A stretch of DNA of 64,000 nucleotides from Acidobacteria bacterium RIFCSPLOWO2_12_FULL_68_19 (GTDB lineage Bacteria; Acidobacteriota; Vicinamibacteria; Vicinamibacterales; UBA2999), in contig MELF01000048.1 of the NCBI GenBank assembly GCA_001767525.1, forward strand, positions 1-64,000, in the 5' to 3' direction. The notes under the pieces were generated by a model, which was not told the DNA's origin, made no database searches, and saw only the letters and a list, made by a program, of their open reading frames with translations. Shown one piece after another: positions 30,518 through 38,315 of the stretch. Each line of letters begins with the position of its first letter. Positions within the stretch are counted from its first letter, which is position 1. The translations under genes were made by a program, and so were the position numbers.

Positions 30518-30592
30518 GGGCGGTTAGCTCAGTGGTAGAGCACCGGCTTTACACGCCGGCTGTCGCAGGTTCGAACCCTGCACCGCCCACCA
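30518..30592 (+). tRNA. tRNA-Val (anticodon TAC)
   Basis: Acceptor GGGCGGT pairs with ACCGCCC. The D arm contains AGCTCAGTGGTAGAGC, the anticodon stem CCGGC/GCCGG encloses TTTACAC, and the T arm is GCAGGTTCGAACCCTGC. CCA is encoded (30590-30592). Confidence 0.96.
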
Positions 30593-30593
30593 C

Positions 30594-30816
30594 CGACGGA
30601 AGAGAAGTAGAAGAAGTAGAGGAAGTAGAAAAAGTGGAAGAAATAGAAAAGTGGAAGTAGGAAAGTGGAGGAATAGGGAAGTGGAACAGTGGAAGAGTCG
30701 GCGTCGGAGTTCCTCGCTGCCAACTTCTCCACTGTTCCACTTCTCTAACTTCTCTAACTTCTCTAACTTCTTCCACTTTTCCACTTTTCCACTTCCTCTA
30801 CTTCTCTACTTTCTCG
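30594..30816. repeat. Long purine/pyrimidine imperfect hairpin between two tRNAs
   Basis: About 100 bases of almost pure purine (GAAGTAGAAGTGGAA units) are followed by a short GC-rich centre and about 95 bases of almost pure pyrimidine (CTTCTCTAACTTCC units). The arms are roughly self-complementary; the innermost 13-base pair GTGGAACAGTGGA (30681-30693) and TCCACTGTTCCAC (30728-30740) is perfect. Reading frames here are low-complexity Lys/Glu or Phe/Ser repeats and are not taken as genes. Confidence 0.8.
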
Positions 30817-30830
30817 GGGCCTGGTTCATC

Positions 30831-30907
<77 letters not shown>

Positions 30908-31041
30908 ACTATTCACTGATCGTTTGGGAGCATCGCCGGCTGGGACCACGGTCGCAGCCTTCTCTGTCCTGCGACGCCGCCTCAATCGACCTGCACTCCC
31001 ACGCGGACATTCAGCGCGTTGGGGCCGCTGTCCACCTCATG

Positions 31042-31608
31042 CTACGCCCTGGCGCTGCCGCCAGGCAGCCCGCGCCGGGCGGCCATCTCACGGCCGATCT
31101 CCTGCAGCTCGTGCGCGGACAGCAGGCGAGCCGCCGCGGGGAACAGCTCGTTGTCCTCGACGGCGATATGCGGGCGGTAGATGGCGTCGAGCGCCGCGAG
31201 ACGGGTGGCGAGCTGCGAGACGTCTTCAGGGTCCAGCCGTTCGTCCCCGAGCCACCGTCGGACCAGGACGTCCACCGCGCGGTGGTGCTCCTCGGCGGCG
31301 CCGTGGTCGTTCTCGAGGCGCGCCAGCAGCTCCTGTACCCGCGCCGCCTCCGGTTCGCGCGACCTCCTGAGCCGCGGAAACACGCTCTCTTCCTCGTCGG
31401 CCTTGTGCTTGGGGGCGGCCGTTGCGAAATAGGTGAGGGCCGCCTCGAGCTGCGATCGCTGCACGTCGCTCGGCGGCCCGCCCGCAGCATCCCGGGCGAT
31501 CGCGGCCAGCATCTGCAGGAAGCGCTGGATGCGCCGGTGGCAGTCGCTCAGCAGCCCGAGCGGCTCATCGAAGCCGTGGTCCGCAGGTTGACCGACCTTC
31601 AGGAACAT
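31042..31608 (-). CDS. Hemerythrin-domain protein
   Basis: 188-residue four-helix di-iron protein. Candidate ligands are His24 (SDCHRRIQRF), PKHKADEEESVFP (HxxxE), NDHGAAEEHHRAVD and IYRPHIAVEDNELFP, the normal hemerythrin pattern. GGAG lies just before the ATG at 31608. It is the last gene of a crp-radical SAM-membrane protein-hemerythrin operon, 30 bases after the preceding stop. Such proteins bind O2 or NO or act in iron/NO stress, which fits the neighbouring Ric and copper oxidase genes. Confidence 0.85.
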   Translation of the reverse strand: MFLKVGQPADHGFDEPLGLLSDCHRRIQRFLQMLAAIARDAAGGPPSDVQRSQLEAALTYFATAAPKHKADEEESVFPRLRRSREPEAARVQELLARLENDHGAAEEHHRAVDVLVRRWLGDERLDPEDVSQLATRLAALDAIYRPHIAVEDNELFPAAARLLSAHELQEIGREMAARRGLPGGSARA

Positions 31609-31638
31609 TTCATCTCCGGCATGGCGGTCGGGTGGCCG

Positions 31639-32952
31639 TCACGCCGCTTCCGTCGACCGGGCGGCGGCGGCGCGGCGCGCATGCGCGAGCACCCATCCGT
31701 GGTCGATCGCGGCGATGCCCACGGCGGAGAGGAGCGTCCAGGCCCCGACGCCCACGAGCGGCGCCGATTCGAGCGCCATTCCGGCCGCCAGCGCCGGCAC
31801 GCCGACCACCCATCCCGCCAGCACGAGCGCCTGCAGGCGGCGGTCGCGCATCGCGTGCGGCGGCGGGGGCGGAACCTGGTAGCCGTTGCTCGCGAACGCC
31901 CAGCACCACGTCACCATCGGCAGCAGCCGGGCTTCCATCGCGACCACCATCTGCGCCAGGAACCCGACGAGTCCGAGGACGCCGTACGCCGCAGCCGCGT
32001 GCAGCGATTCCTCCGACGTGGGGACGACGACCAGCGCCAGGCCGAGGACGAGCGCCGCCACGAGCGATGCGCCGGCGCATGCGGCATGCGCCACGGCGAA
32101 CTCGAAGGGCGGCGCGCCGGACGGTTTCGGCGCAGGATGCCGCAGCATCCAGACGACATGGGCGCCAAACACCCCGAGTCCGGCGGCGATGAGGATGCCG
32201 AAGAGGACCGACCACGCGCTGTGCGCCAGGAGGGTGACGAACAGTCCGAGCACGCCGGCTTCGAGCAGGATCGCGCTCGCGTACATCGAGCGGCCGGCCG
32301 GCATCTTCGACGGCAACACCATCGGCAGCAGCCGGTAGCCGATGCCGACGACCATCATGACCGCCCATCCGACCGCCGCCAGGTGGGCGTGGGCGAACAC
32401 GTTCGACAGCACGAACCCGGGCAGCACCGGCGTGGCCCTGTCGATGGCAATCAGGATGCCCATCCCCGCCGCCAGCCAGACGTTGACGCAGGCGAGCACG
32501 ACGTGCAGCCGAACGGCGGCGGCGATCGGGGCGCGCCAGATGGCGGCGGCGATGCGCGTCGTCATGAACAGGACGGCGCAGGCGACGGGCGTCGCCGACC
32601 ACGCCATTCCCGAGTACTCCTCGATCCAGAAGTGCCCCACCATTCCGGCCAGGCCGCCGAGCCCCAGCACCCAGGCCACCACATCCATGCGGCGGGCCCG
32701 CATGTCGGTTCGGAGCGCCAGCGGGCCGACGATGTAGAAGGCGCCGAAGATGGAGAAAGTGATCCAGCCGAGCGTGACGAGGTGCACGAGCGCCACCATC
32801 CACGCGTGGTAGAAGAAGCCCGCCACCGCGCGCGGCCACCAGGCGGCCAGGAGGAAGGCGAGCCCGAGCGCGGCGTGCGCCGTGCCCAGGTACAGCAGGG
32901 GCACGCCCCGGGGTGGCACCTTGTCCATCGGAGTGGCCGTGCCTGCCGACAT
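31639..32952 (-). CDS. Polytopic haem-copper-oxidase/NnrS-like membrane protein
   Basis: 437 residues with about twelve membrane helices. Several His lie in helices in contexts like those of haem-copper oxidase subunit I or NnrS proteins: FYHAWMVALVHLVTLGW early, FAHAHLAAVGWAVMM in the middle, and VAHAACAGASL later. The pattern suggests haem or metal binding in the membrane. NnrS-type proteins protect against NO-derived iron-nitrosyl damage; that role is inferred from the neighbours (Crp/Fnr regulator, Ric, hemerythrin). The start at 32952 (MSAGTATPMDKV) is eight bases after the radical SAM stop, so they are co-transcribed. Confidence 0.65.
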   Translation of the reverse strand: MSAGTATPMDKVPPRGVPLLYLGTAHAALGLAFLLAAWWPRAVAGFFYHAWMVALVHLVTLGWITFSIFGAFYIVGPLALRTDMRARRMDVVAWVLGLGGLAGMVGHFWIEEYSGMAWSATPVACAVLFMTTRIAAAIWRAPIAAAVRLHVVLACVNVWLAAGMGILIAIDRATPVLPGFVLSNVFAHAHLAAVGWAVMMVVGIGYRLLPMVLPSKMPAGRSMYASAILLEAGVLGLFVTLLAHSAWSVLFGILIAAGLGVFGAHVVWMLRHPAPKPSGAPPFEFAVAHAACAGASLVAALVLGLALVVVPTSEESLHAAAAYGVLGLVGFLAQMVVAMEARLLPMVTWCWAFASNGYQVPPPPPHAMRDRRLQALVLAGWVVGVPALAAGMALESAPLVGVGAWTLLSAVGIAAIDHGWVLAHARRAAAARSTEAA

Positions 32953-32960
32953 CTGCCTGG

Positions 32961-34106
32961 CTACAGCTCGGCCACCAGCGGTTCGGCGACCTCTCCGGGA
33001 TCGTAGGCGCACAAGGCGTCGGAGGCGAGGGCGTTGCCCGTTGCCGCGAAGGCGCGCGACCGTGAGCCGCCGCAGATGGCGCGGAAGCCGCACCGGCCGC
33101 ACTTTCCCTCGAGCGCGTCGGGGTTGCGCAGCGTCTGGAAGAACGGGCTGGTGCGGTACACCTCGACCAGGCTGTCGGTCCTGACATTGCCGCAGCGGAC
33201 GGGAAGAAAGCCGCTCGGGCAGATCGCGCCCAGGTGATCGACGAACACGAAGCCGTTGCCGTCGGTCACGCTGCGCGGCGCCCGGAGCTGGCGGCGGCGC
33301 TCGACATTCACCGACGGCAGACCCTGCGCCAGGCGTTGCTGGGTGCGCTGCCAGACGACGCGCTGATAGTGCGGCGCCTCGGTCGTCTTGATGCCGAACG
33401 GCGAGGTGAGCGACAGGTCGTAGAGGTCGTTCAGCACGCGTTCGCATTCCTCCGCCGTGATCTGCTCGAGGCTCGCGCCCCGGCCGGTCTGGATCAGGAA
33501 GAACAGCGCCCACAACGTCACGGGCAGTTCCGACACGCGCCGGGCCATCTGTTCGAGGGAGGGCAGCGTCATCCGGCCGATCGTCGAATTGATCTGCAGC
33601 GGCAGTCCCATCGCAATCGTGGCGTCGATGATCCGCATCGTCCACGCGTACGAGCCGCGCACGCGACGGAAGGCGTCGTGCGTCTCCGGCGTCGGGCCGT
33701 CGAGGCTGACGGCGACGCGCGAGAGGCCCGCCGCTTTGAGCTCGGCGAGGCGCGCCGGCGTCGCCGCGGCGGTGCCGCTCGGCGTCAGCGCGACCGTCAA
33801 CCCCGCCTCCGTCCCGTACCGGACCAGCTCGGCCAGATCCGGCCGGCGCATCGGATCGCCGCCCGTCAGGACGAGGAGCGGCGGCCGGGAGCCGAACACC
33901 CGCACCTGGTCGATCAGGCGGAAGCCCTGCTCGGTCGTCAGCTCATCGGGATGCCGGTGCGGAATGGCGTCGGCCCGGCAGTGCATGCACGCCAGCGCGC
34001 ACGCCCGCGTCACTTCCCAGATGACGAGGAACGGCGCCTGGTTGAAGTCGACGGCAATCCCCTGGGCCACGGCCACAGCATGACGCGCCGGAGCAGATCC
34101 TCCCAT
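32961..34106 (-). CDS. Radical SAM/SPASM-domain protein
   Basis: About 381 residues. The radical SAM cluster motif CALACMHC (CxxxCxxC) is near residue 40, LTGGDPMRRPDL is the GGEP-like SAM site, and SLDGPTPETHDAFR is the next barrel strand. A C-terminal Cys-rich SPASM-like region (ICPSGFLPVRCGNV, GKCGRCGFRAICGGSRS) should bind extra Fe-S clusters. It resembles the TIGR04053-type family and haem d1/siroheme-decarboxylating relatives; the substrate is unknown. The ATG at 34106 was chosen; ATGs at 34115 and 34118 fall inside a palindromic operator-like sequence, and GAGGG is best spaced for 34115. Confidence 0.8.
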   Translation of the reverse strand: MGGSAPARHAVAVAQGIAVDFNQAPFLVIWEVTRACALACMHCRADAIPHRHPDELTTEQGFRLIDQVRVFGSRPPLLVLTGGDPMRRPDLAELVRYGTEAGLTVALTPSGTAAATPARLAELKAAGLSRVAVSLDGPTPETHDAFRRVRGSYAWTMRIIDATIAMGLPLQINSTIGRMTLPSLEQMARRVSELPVTLWALFFLIQTGRGASLEQITAEECERVLNDLYDLSLTSPFGIKTTEAPHYQRVVWQRTQQRLAQGLPSVNVERRRQLRAPRSVTDGNGFVFVDHLGAICPSGFLPVRCGNVRTDSLVEVYRTSPFFQTLRNPDALEGKCGRCGFRAICGGSRSRAFAATGNALASDALCAYDPGEVAEPLVAEL

Positions 34107-34119
34107 GACGGCCATCATA
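34104..34119. promoter_or_regulatory. FNR-type palindrome at the radical SAM gene start
   Basis: ATGACGGCCATCAT (34105-34118) is a TGA-N6-TCA palindrome of the Crp/Fnr type. It is identical over 15 bases to the copy upstream of the regulator gene. It overlaps the start codons of the radical SAM gene and fills most of the short gap after the regulator stop. Confidence 0.55.
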
Positions 34120-34124
34120 CGCCC

Positions 34125-34832
34125 TCACGAGAGGGCAACGGACTCGAGCGTGGGGCGGTCCTGGATCAGAAAGCCTTCCTTGTCGGTCCGGACGAGGCCG
34201 TCCTTGCCCCAGCGGCTCATCACCCGGATGGCCGTCTCGATGGACGTCCCGATCATGTCGGCGAGCTCCTGGCGCGACAGGGCCAGCGGGACGAAGGTGC
34301 CGGCCTCGCCGGGTTGCCCCATGGTGTCGGCGAGCTTGAGGAAGAAGCGCGCGAGCCGCGCCTCCACCCGGCCGGTGGAGAGCTCGGTGAGTCGAGTCGT
34401 CAGCTCGACCAGCCGGTGCGTGAGGCCGGTCAGCAGCCCTCGCACCATCGAGGGGTACGTTTCGAGCAGCGCGAAGAACGTCTGGCGCGGAATCAGCAGG
34501 CACGCCGCCGGCTCGATGGCGACGGCGCTGGCCGGATACGGGCGCGACTCGTAGACGGCGACCGCCCCGACCGGGTCGCCCGGGCCGAAGATCTCGAGAA
34601 TGAGGTCGGTGCCGCGCGCGGTCGTCTTGAACACTTTTACCCGACCGGAAACGACGGTATACAGGGTGTCTGAAGCGTCCCCTTCCCGGAAGAGGTACTC
34701 ACCCCTGTCGAAGTCGTGCACGGTCGCCACGGCGGCGAGCCGCTGCCGGTCTTCGGCCGACAGGCGGCGGAAGATTGTCGTCTGCTTCAGGGCGTCGTGC
34801 AGCGGATCGGCCACGCTGCCATTGTCGCGCAT
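34125..34832 (-). CDS. Crp/Fnr-family transcriptional regulator
   Basis: 235 residues: N-terminal cyclic-nucleotide-binding-like beta-barrel (about 15-130; FDRGEYLFREGDASDTLYTV), a long dimer helix and a C-terminal winged helix (LSRQELADMIGTSIETAIRVMSRW). No N-terminal Cys cluster for an Fe-S centre is present, so it is not FNR proper; DNR/NnrR-type NO sensors have this architecture. It starts 49 bases from the divergent ric gene, with an operator-like palindrome directly before its ATG. It probably controls itself, the downstream operon and ric. Confidence 0.88.
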   Translation of the reverse strand: MRDNGSVADPLHDALKQTTIFRRLSAEDRQRLAAVATVHDFDRGEYLFREGDASDTLYTVVSGRVKVFKTTARGTDLILEIFGPGDPVGAVAVYESRPYPASAVAIEPAACLLIPRQTFFALLETYPSMVRGLLTGLTHRLVELTTRLTELSTGRVEARLARFFLKLADTMGQPGEAGTFVPLALSRQELADMIGTSIETAIRVMSRWGKDGLVRTDKEGFLIQDRPTLESVALS

Positions 34833-34847
34833 ATGACGGCCATCATA
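34832..34847. promoter_or_regulatory. FNR-type palindrome between crp-type regulator and ric
   Basis: TATGACGGCCATCATA is a perfect palindrome in its arms (TATGA/TCATA, six-base spacer), with the TGA-N6-TCA core recognised by Crp/Fnr proteins. It touches the regulator start codon and lies about 35 bases upstream of ric, so a bound regulator could act on both genes. Confidence 0.65.
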
Positions 34848-34881
34848 GGACGGCCGATGCGGGGCGCGTAGGCTGGTTTCT

Positions 34882-35604
34882 ATGAGCGATACAGCCACCA
34901 ACGAATCGTTTGCCGCACGGACGGTGGGTGAGGTCGTCGCGGAGGACTGGCGCGCCGCGGCGGTCTTCGAACAGTTCGGGATTGACTTCTGCTGCGGCGG
35001 CCGCCGGTCGGTGGCCGACGCGTGCCGGGGCGCCGGCGTCGAGGTGGCGGAGGTGGAGCGCGCCATCGAGACGCTCCCGGCGCCCGAGCCCGGGGACCAC
35101 GTCTCGGAGCTGCCGATCGATCGCCTGATCGATCACATCCTGCTCACGCACCACGCGTACGTGCGGTCGTCGCTGCCGCGCATCGTCGGCTACCTCGGGA
35201 AGCTCGTCGAGGTCCACGGCTCGCGGCATCCCGAGCTGCTGCGCATTGCCGCCGTCTTCGACGAGCTGGGCAACGAGCTCCTGCAGCACATGCGGAAGGA
35301 AGAGCACGTGCTGTTCCCGTACATTCAGGAGCTCGCCGACGAGGGCCGTCCGGTCGCGTGCCCGTTCGGCACCGTGCAGAACCCCATCCGGATGATGGAG
35401 CGGGAGCACGAATTCGCCGGCGGGCTGTTGCACCAGCTCCGGACGCTCACCGGCGGCTACACGCCTCCGCCCGACGGGTGCACGACCTACCGCGTCTCGT
35501 TCGAGGAGATGGCCGAGTTCGACCGCGACCTGCACCGGCACATTCATCTGGAGAACAACGTGCTGTTCCCCAAGGCGGTGGAGCTCGAAGCGTCGTACAA
35601 CTGA
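34882..35604 (+). CDS. ric: Iron-sulfur cluster repair protein Ric (ScdA/YtfE family)
   Basis: Di-iron protein that repairs Fe-S clusters damaged by nitrosative or oxidative stress. 240 residues: N-terminal ScdA domain (about 10-65) with the conserved FGIDFCCGG Cys pair, then a hemerythrin-like domain with HHAYVRSSLP, QHMRKEEHVLFPYI, EREHEFAGGLLHQL and HRHIHLENNVLFP. It is divergent from the Crp/Fnr regulator over a shared palindrome and 17 bases ahead of the copper protein gene, so both are probably induced together. Confidence 0.93.
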   Translation: MSDTATNESFAARTVGEVVAEDWRAAAVFEQFGIDFCCGGRRSVADACRGAGVEVAEVERAIETLPAPEPGDHVSELPIDRLIDHILLTHHAYVRSSLPRIVGYLGKLVEVHGSRHPELLRIAAVFDELGNELLQHMRKEEHVLFPYIQELADEGRPVACPFGTVQNPIRMMEREHEFAGGLLHQLRTLTGGYTPPPDGCTTYRVSFEEMAEFDRDLHRHIHLENNVLFPKAVELEASYN

Positions 35605-35621
35605 GAAGGGTGAGGTGGACC

Positions 35622-36602
35622 ATGCGCGTTCCGGTCGCCGCTGCCGCTCTCGCGGCCGCTGTGTACGCGACCGCGTGCAGTTCGGAGGGACCGACCAGCG
35701 TTTCGCCGCCGCCGCCCGCCGCGACGGGTCCAAGCACTCGGATCGACGCGCCTGACCTGCCCCGCCTGGCGGGTCAGGCGGCCACCTGCGCCGGCCCCCG
35801 CGAGAAGGTCTTTTCTCTCGAAGCCCGGGAGGTGACGCTCGATCTCGGGATGGGGATGCGCTTCAATGCGTGGACCTACAGCGGGACGATTCCCGGTCCG
35901 ACGCTGGAGGTGTGCGAGGGCGACCAGGTTACGATCAACGTGGCCAACCACGCGAACACCTCGCACGGCCTCGATTCCCACGCGCTGCGGATCGACATGC
36001 GGCGCTTCGCGGCGGTTCCGCCCGGCGGCACGCGGGTGATCCAGAAGGCGGTCGATACTCCGGGCGTCTACATGTACCACTGCGCGTCGGGGCCGGTCAC
36101 CGACGTGCACATCAAGAGCGGTCTCTACGGCGCCATGATCGTGTACCCCCGGGAGCGGACGCTGAAGCCGGCGCGCGAGCTGGTCGTCGTGCAGAGCGCC
36201 ATCTACGGAACGCCGGACAAGGCCGGTCTGATTCCCGGCACCGATCCGGCCCGGGCGCAGAGGAACGACCCGTTCGTGATGATGTTCAACGGGCGGCTCG
36301 AGCACGCGCCGCTGCGGGTGCAGCCGGGCGATCTCGTGCGCGCCTACGTCGTGAACATTGGACCGGGCGTGGCGGCGATCCACGTGATCGGTACGATCCT
36401 GGAAACCGTCTACGACGGAGCGTCGGAAGTGCGCAACGTGCAGACGTACGGCGTGGCCGCCGGCGGCGGGGCGATGGTCGAGTTCCGCATCCCCGAGCAG
36501 GGCGTGTACGCGTTCGTCGATCACGATCGCCTGGCGTACCTGCCGTGGGGGATGGCGCTGGCGTTCGACACCACGGGCGACCCGAACGTCCAGGCGCACT
36601 AG
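35622..36602 (+). CDS. NirK-like two-domain multicopper lipoprotein
   Basis: 326 residues. The N-terminus is a lipoprotein signal (AAALAAAVYATAC, Cys about residue 19). Two cupredoxin domains follow. Type 1/type 2 copper ligands resembling NirK are visible: SHGLDSHAL, the MYHCASGPVTDVH stretch (His-Cys...His) with SGLYGAMIVYPRE, AAIHVIGTILETVYD, and YAFVDHDRLAYLPWG in domain 2. Length and order match copper nitrite reductase (NO2- to NO), but the ligand spacing differs slightly and a related oxidase activity is possible. The position after ric and near a DNR-like regulator supports a nitrite/NO role. A 17-base gap to ric indicates an operon. Confidence 0.7.
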   Translation: MRVPVAAAALAAAVYATACSSEGPTSVSPPPPAATGPSTRIDAPDLPRLAGQAATCAGPREKVFSLEAREVTLDLGMGMRFNAWTYSGTIPGPTLEVCEGDQVTINVANHANTSHGLDSHALRIDMRRFAAVPPGGTRVIQKAVDTPGVYMYHCASGPVTDVHIKSGLYGAMIVYPRERTLKPARELVVVQSAIYGTPDKAGLIPGTDPARAQRNDPFVMMFNGRLEHAPLRVQPGDLVRAYVVNIGPGVAAIHVIGTILETVYDGASEVRNVQTYGVAAGGGAMVEFRIPEQGVYAFVDHDRLAYLPWGMALAFDTTGDPNVQAH

Positions 36603-36617
36603 CCCGCACTATTGATG

Positions 36618-36826
36618 AATCAGTCGTTCACGCTTCTCGGTGCTCGGTTCGTGTTCACGGTCGGTTCGCGGGTTCGCGGTTCACTGGTCGGAGGGCTCTG
36701 GCTCGTCCTCGCCGGAACCCCTCGAACCGGCTCGACGGGGAACGAGGAACGGCAGACCCGAACCGGAACACGAACGGAGAAGGGAGAACCCAGCAGTGTG
36801 AACGACGCGTTCGTGAATGATCCAGG
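36618..36826. repeat. About 209-bp dispersed repeat, copy A (MITE-like)
   Basis: Nearly identical to 63335-63550. It starts AATCAGTCGTTCACGC and ends GAACGACGCGTTCGTGAA..CCAGG, with inverted ends GTCGTTCAC (36623-36631) and GTGAACGAC (36798-36806). Internal inverted segments include GGTTCGTGTTC and GAACACGAAC. A seven-base indel between copies shifts every reading frame, so it is non-coding. It ends exactly against the fdhE stop codon. Confidence 0.85.
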
Positions 36827-37687
36827 CTATGTCATCAGGAGATTCGAACGCACCCTGGTGTACCCCTGGTCCCGTGCCCAGAGGTCCAGCGAGACGGTCG
36901 CCAGATCGTCCACGCACGGAACCGCGTGGCCGTCTTGGGTCAGGTCGATCGTCTTGAGGTATCCGCGGCACGTGTCGCACGCCTCGACCCGCGCGCCCGG
37001 GACCTGTTCGGAGGTGAAGACGGGCAGCGCCTCGAACCGGCGCTCGCCGCAGGCGGGACAGACGAGCCGGAGGTAGGGCCACTCGGTCAGGCACAACCCG
37101 CAGACAAGGCTGCGCTTCGCGCCTTCCCCTTCTTCGCGGAGCACGCCCACGAGCGGCCGGTCGTCGCAGAACGGACAGCGGCTCTCGCCTGTTGCCGGCG
37201 GCGGCGTGAGCCGGTCCGCCGGAGGACGGCGTTGGCCTGCGAGCTGCTCGGCGAGCGGCTGCAGCAGCGCCTCGACGACGAAGACGCGTGGGGCACGAGG
37301 GGCCGCGGTCTCGGAACCGCGGCGGCCGAGATAGTCATCCAGCACGGCCCGCCACGCGGACCGATCGAGACGACGCATCTCTACAACTGCGTCTGCAAGA
37401 CCCGGCGGCGCGGCCTCGTCCAGCCACGCCAGGAAGTCTGTCGTGGCCTCGAGCACGCGGTCGGTGAGCCCTGTCGCGTCCGCCTCGAATCGGAAGCCCC
37501 GTGAGGCATCGGTCGAAGCGCGCGCGTTCTCCGCCGGCGCCCAGCGCGCCGCGAGGGATTGCTGATACCCGGCCAACTTCCCGTAGAAGGTGAGAATGTC
37601 CGCAGCAGCGGGATAGCGTTCGGCGAGACGGCCGGCGCGGGCGATTCGCTCGTCCCAGCGGTCCGGGCTACTTGCGCGCGCGGTCAT
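36827..37687 (-). CDS. fdhE: Formate dehydrogenase accessory protein FdhE
   Basis: Needed for maturation of respiratory formate dehydrogenase. About 286 residues with a helical N-terminal half. The C-terminal rubredoxin-like region carries CxxC motifs: CPFCDD, CGLC, CPACGERRF and CDTCRGYLKTID, the typical FdhE layout. The ATG at 37687 overlaps the end of fdnI by 20 bases. Last gene of the formate dehydrogenase operon; a repeat element begins immediately at its stop. Confidence 0.9.
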   Translation of the reverse strand: MTARASSPDRWDERIARAGRLAERYPAAADILTFYGKLAGYQQSLAARWAPAENARASTDASRGFRFEADATGLTDRVLEATTDFLAWLDEAAPPGLADAVVEMRRLDRSAWRAVLDDYLGRRGSETAAPRAPRVFVVEALLQPLAEQLAGQRRPPADRLTPPPATGESRCPFCDDRPLVGVLREEGEGAKRSLVCGLCLTEWPYLRLVCPACGERRFEALPVFTSEQVPGARVEACDTCRGYLKTIDLTQDGHAVPCVDDLATVSLDLWARDQGYTRVRSNLLMT

Positions 37688-38315
37688 CGTGCACGGCGCC
37701 AGCATCGCGAATGAGCCAGAGCGGATGATGGTCCCGGGCCCACGCTTCGGTGACCTCGCCGTGCAGGATGGCCGAGAGTCCCCCTGGCACCACCGCGACG
37801 CCCATGTACACGTGGACGATGAAGCCGCCGATGGTCAGGAGCGCCGCACTCGCATGGGCGAGCACGGCGGCATACCGGAGACTCCGGAGCTCCCAGGGAA
37901 CCTGATCGACGAACCACAGGACGAGTCCCGAGGCGAGCAGCGCCGCGCCGCCGCCGGCCATCACCCAGAACAGCATCTTCTGGCCGTAGTTGAAGCGTCC
38001 CGCCGGCGGCACTCGGGCATCTTCATTCCGCGCGTAGTGACCGATGGCCTTCCGCCAGGCCCGATCGTCCGGCGTGGTCCGCATGTCGCGCCGCCAGAAC
38101 ACGCACATCACGGCAACCGTCGCGCTGAACAGCAGTCCCATCCACGGGTGCAGCAGGCGCGAGAGGTAGCCGCCGCCGAGCACGATCGCCAGCCAGTACA
38201 GCCACGGCGTCCAGAAGGCGAGCCCCGTCAGCAGCAGGTGCACGTAGGACACGGCTGCCGCCGCGTGGACGAGCCGCTCGGAAAACGTGTACCGGAGCAG
38301 GCGACGCTCGGTCAT
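37668..38315 (-). CDS. fdnI: Formate dehydrogenase gamma subunit, cytochrome b556
   Basis: Membrane anchor that passes electrons from FdnH to quinone. 215 residues with four membrane helices and haem-ligand His in ERLVHAAAAVSYVHLLLTG, LHPWMGLLFS, LAHASAALLTIGGFIVHVYMG. It overlaps fdnH by four bases at its start (ATGA) and fdhE at its end. Confidence 0.9.
   Translation of the reverse strand: MTERRLLRYTFSERLVHAAAAVSYVHLLLTGLAFWTPWLYWLAIVLGGGYLSRLLHPWMGLLFSATVAVMCVFWRRDMRTTPDDRAWRKAIGHYARNEDARVPPAGRFNYGQKMLFWVMAGGGAALLASGLVLWFVDQVPWELRSLRYAAVLAHASAALLTIGGFIVHVYMGVAVVPGGLSAILHGEVTEAWARDHHPLWLIRDAGAVHDDRARK

Noticed and set aside
30524-30784. Lys/Glu-rich and Phe/Ser-rich reading frames between the tRNAs
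   Set aside because: They arise from the purine/pyrimidine repeat and overlap tRNA-Val; no conserved residues or ribosome binding site.
36612-36830. Plus-strand reading frame within repeat copy A
   Set aside because: The seven-base indel in copy B destroys the frame, so it is not under coding selection.
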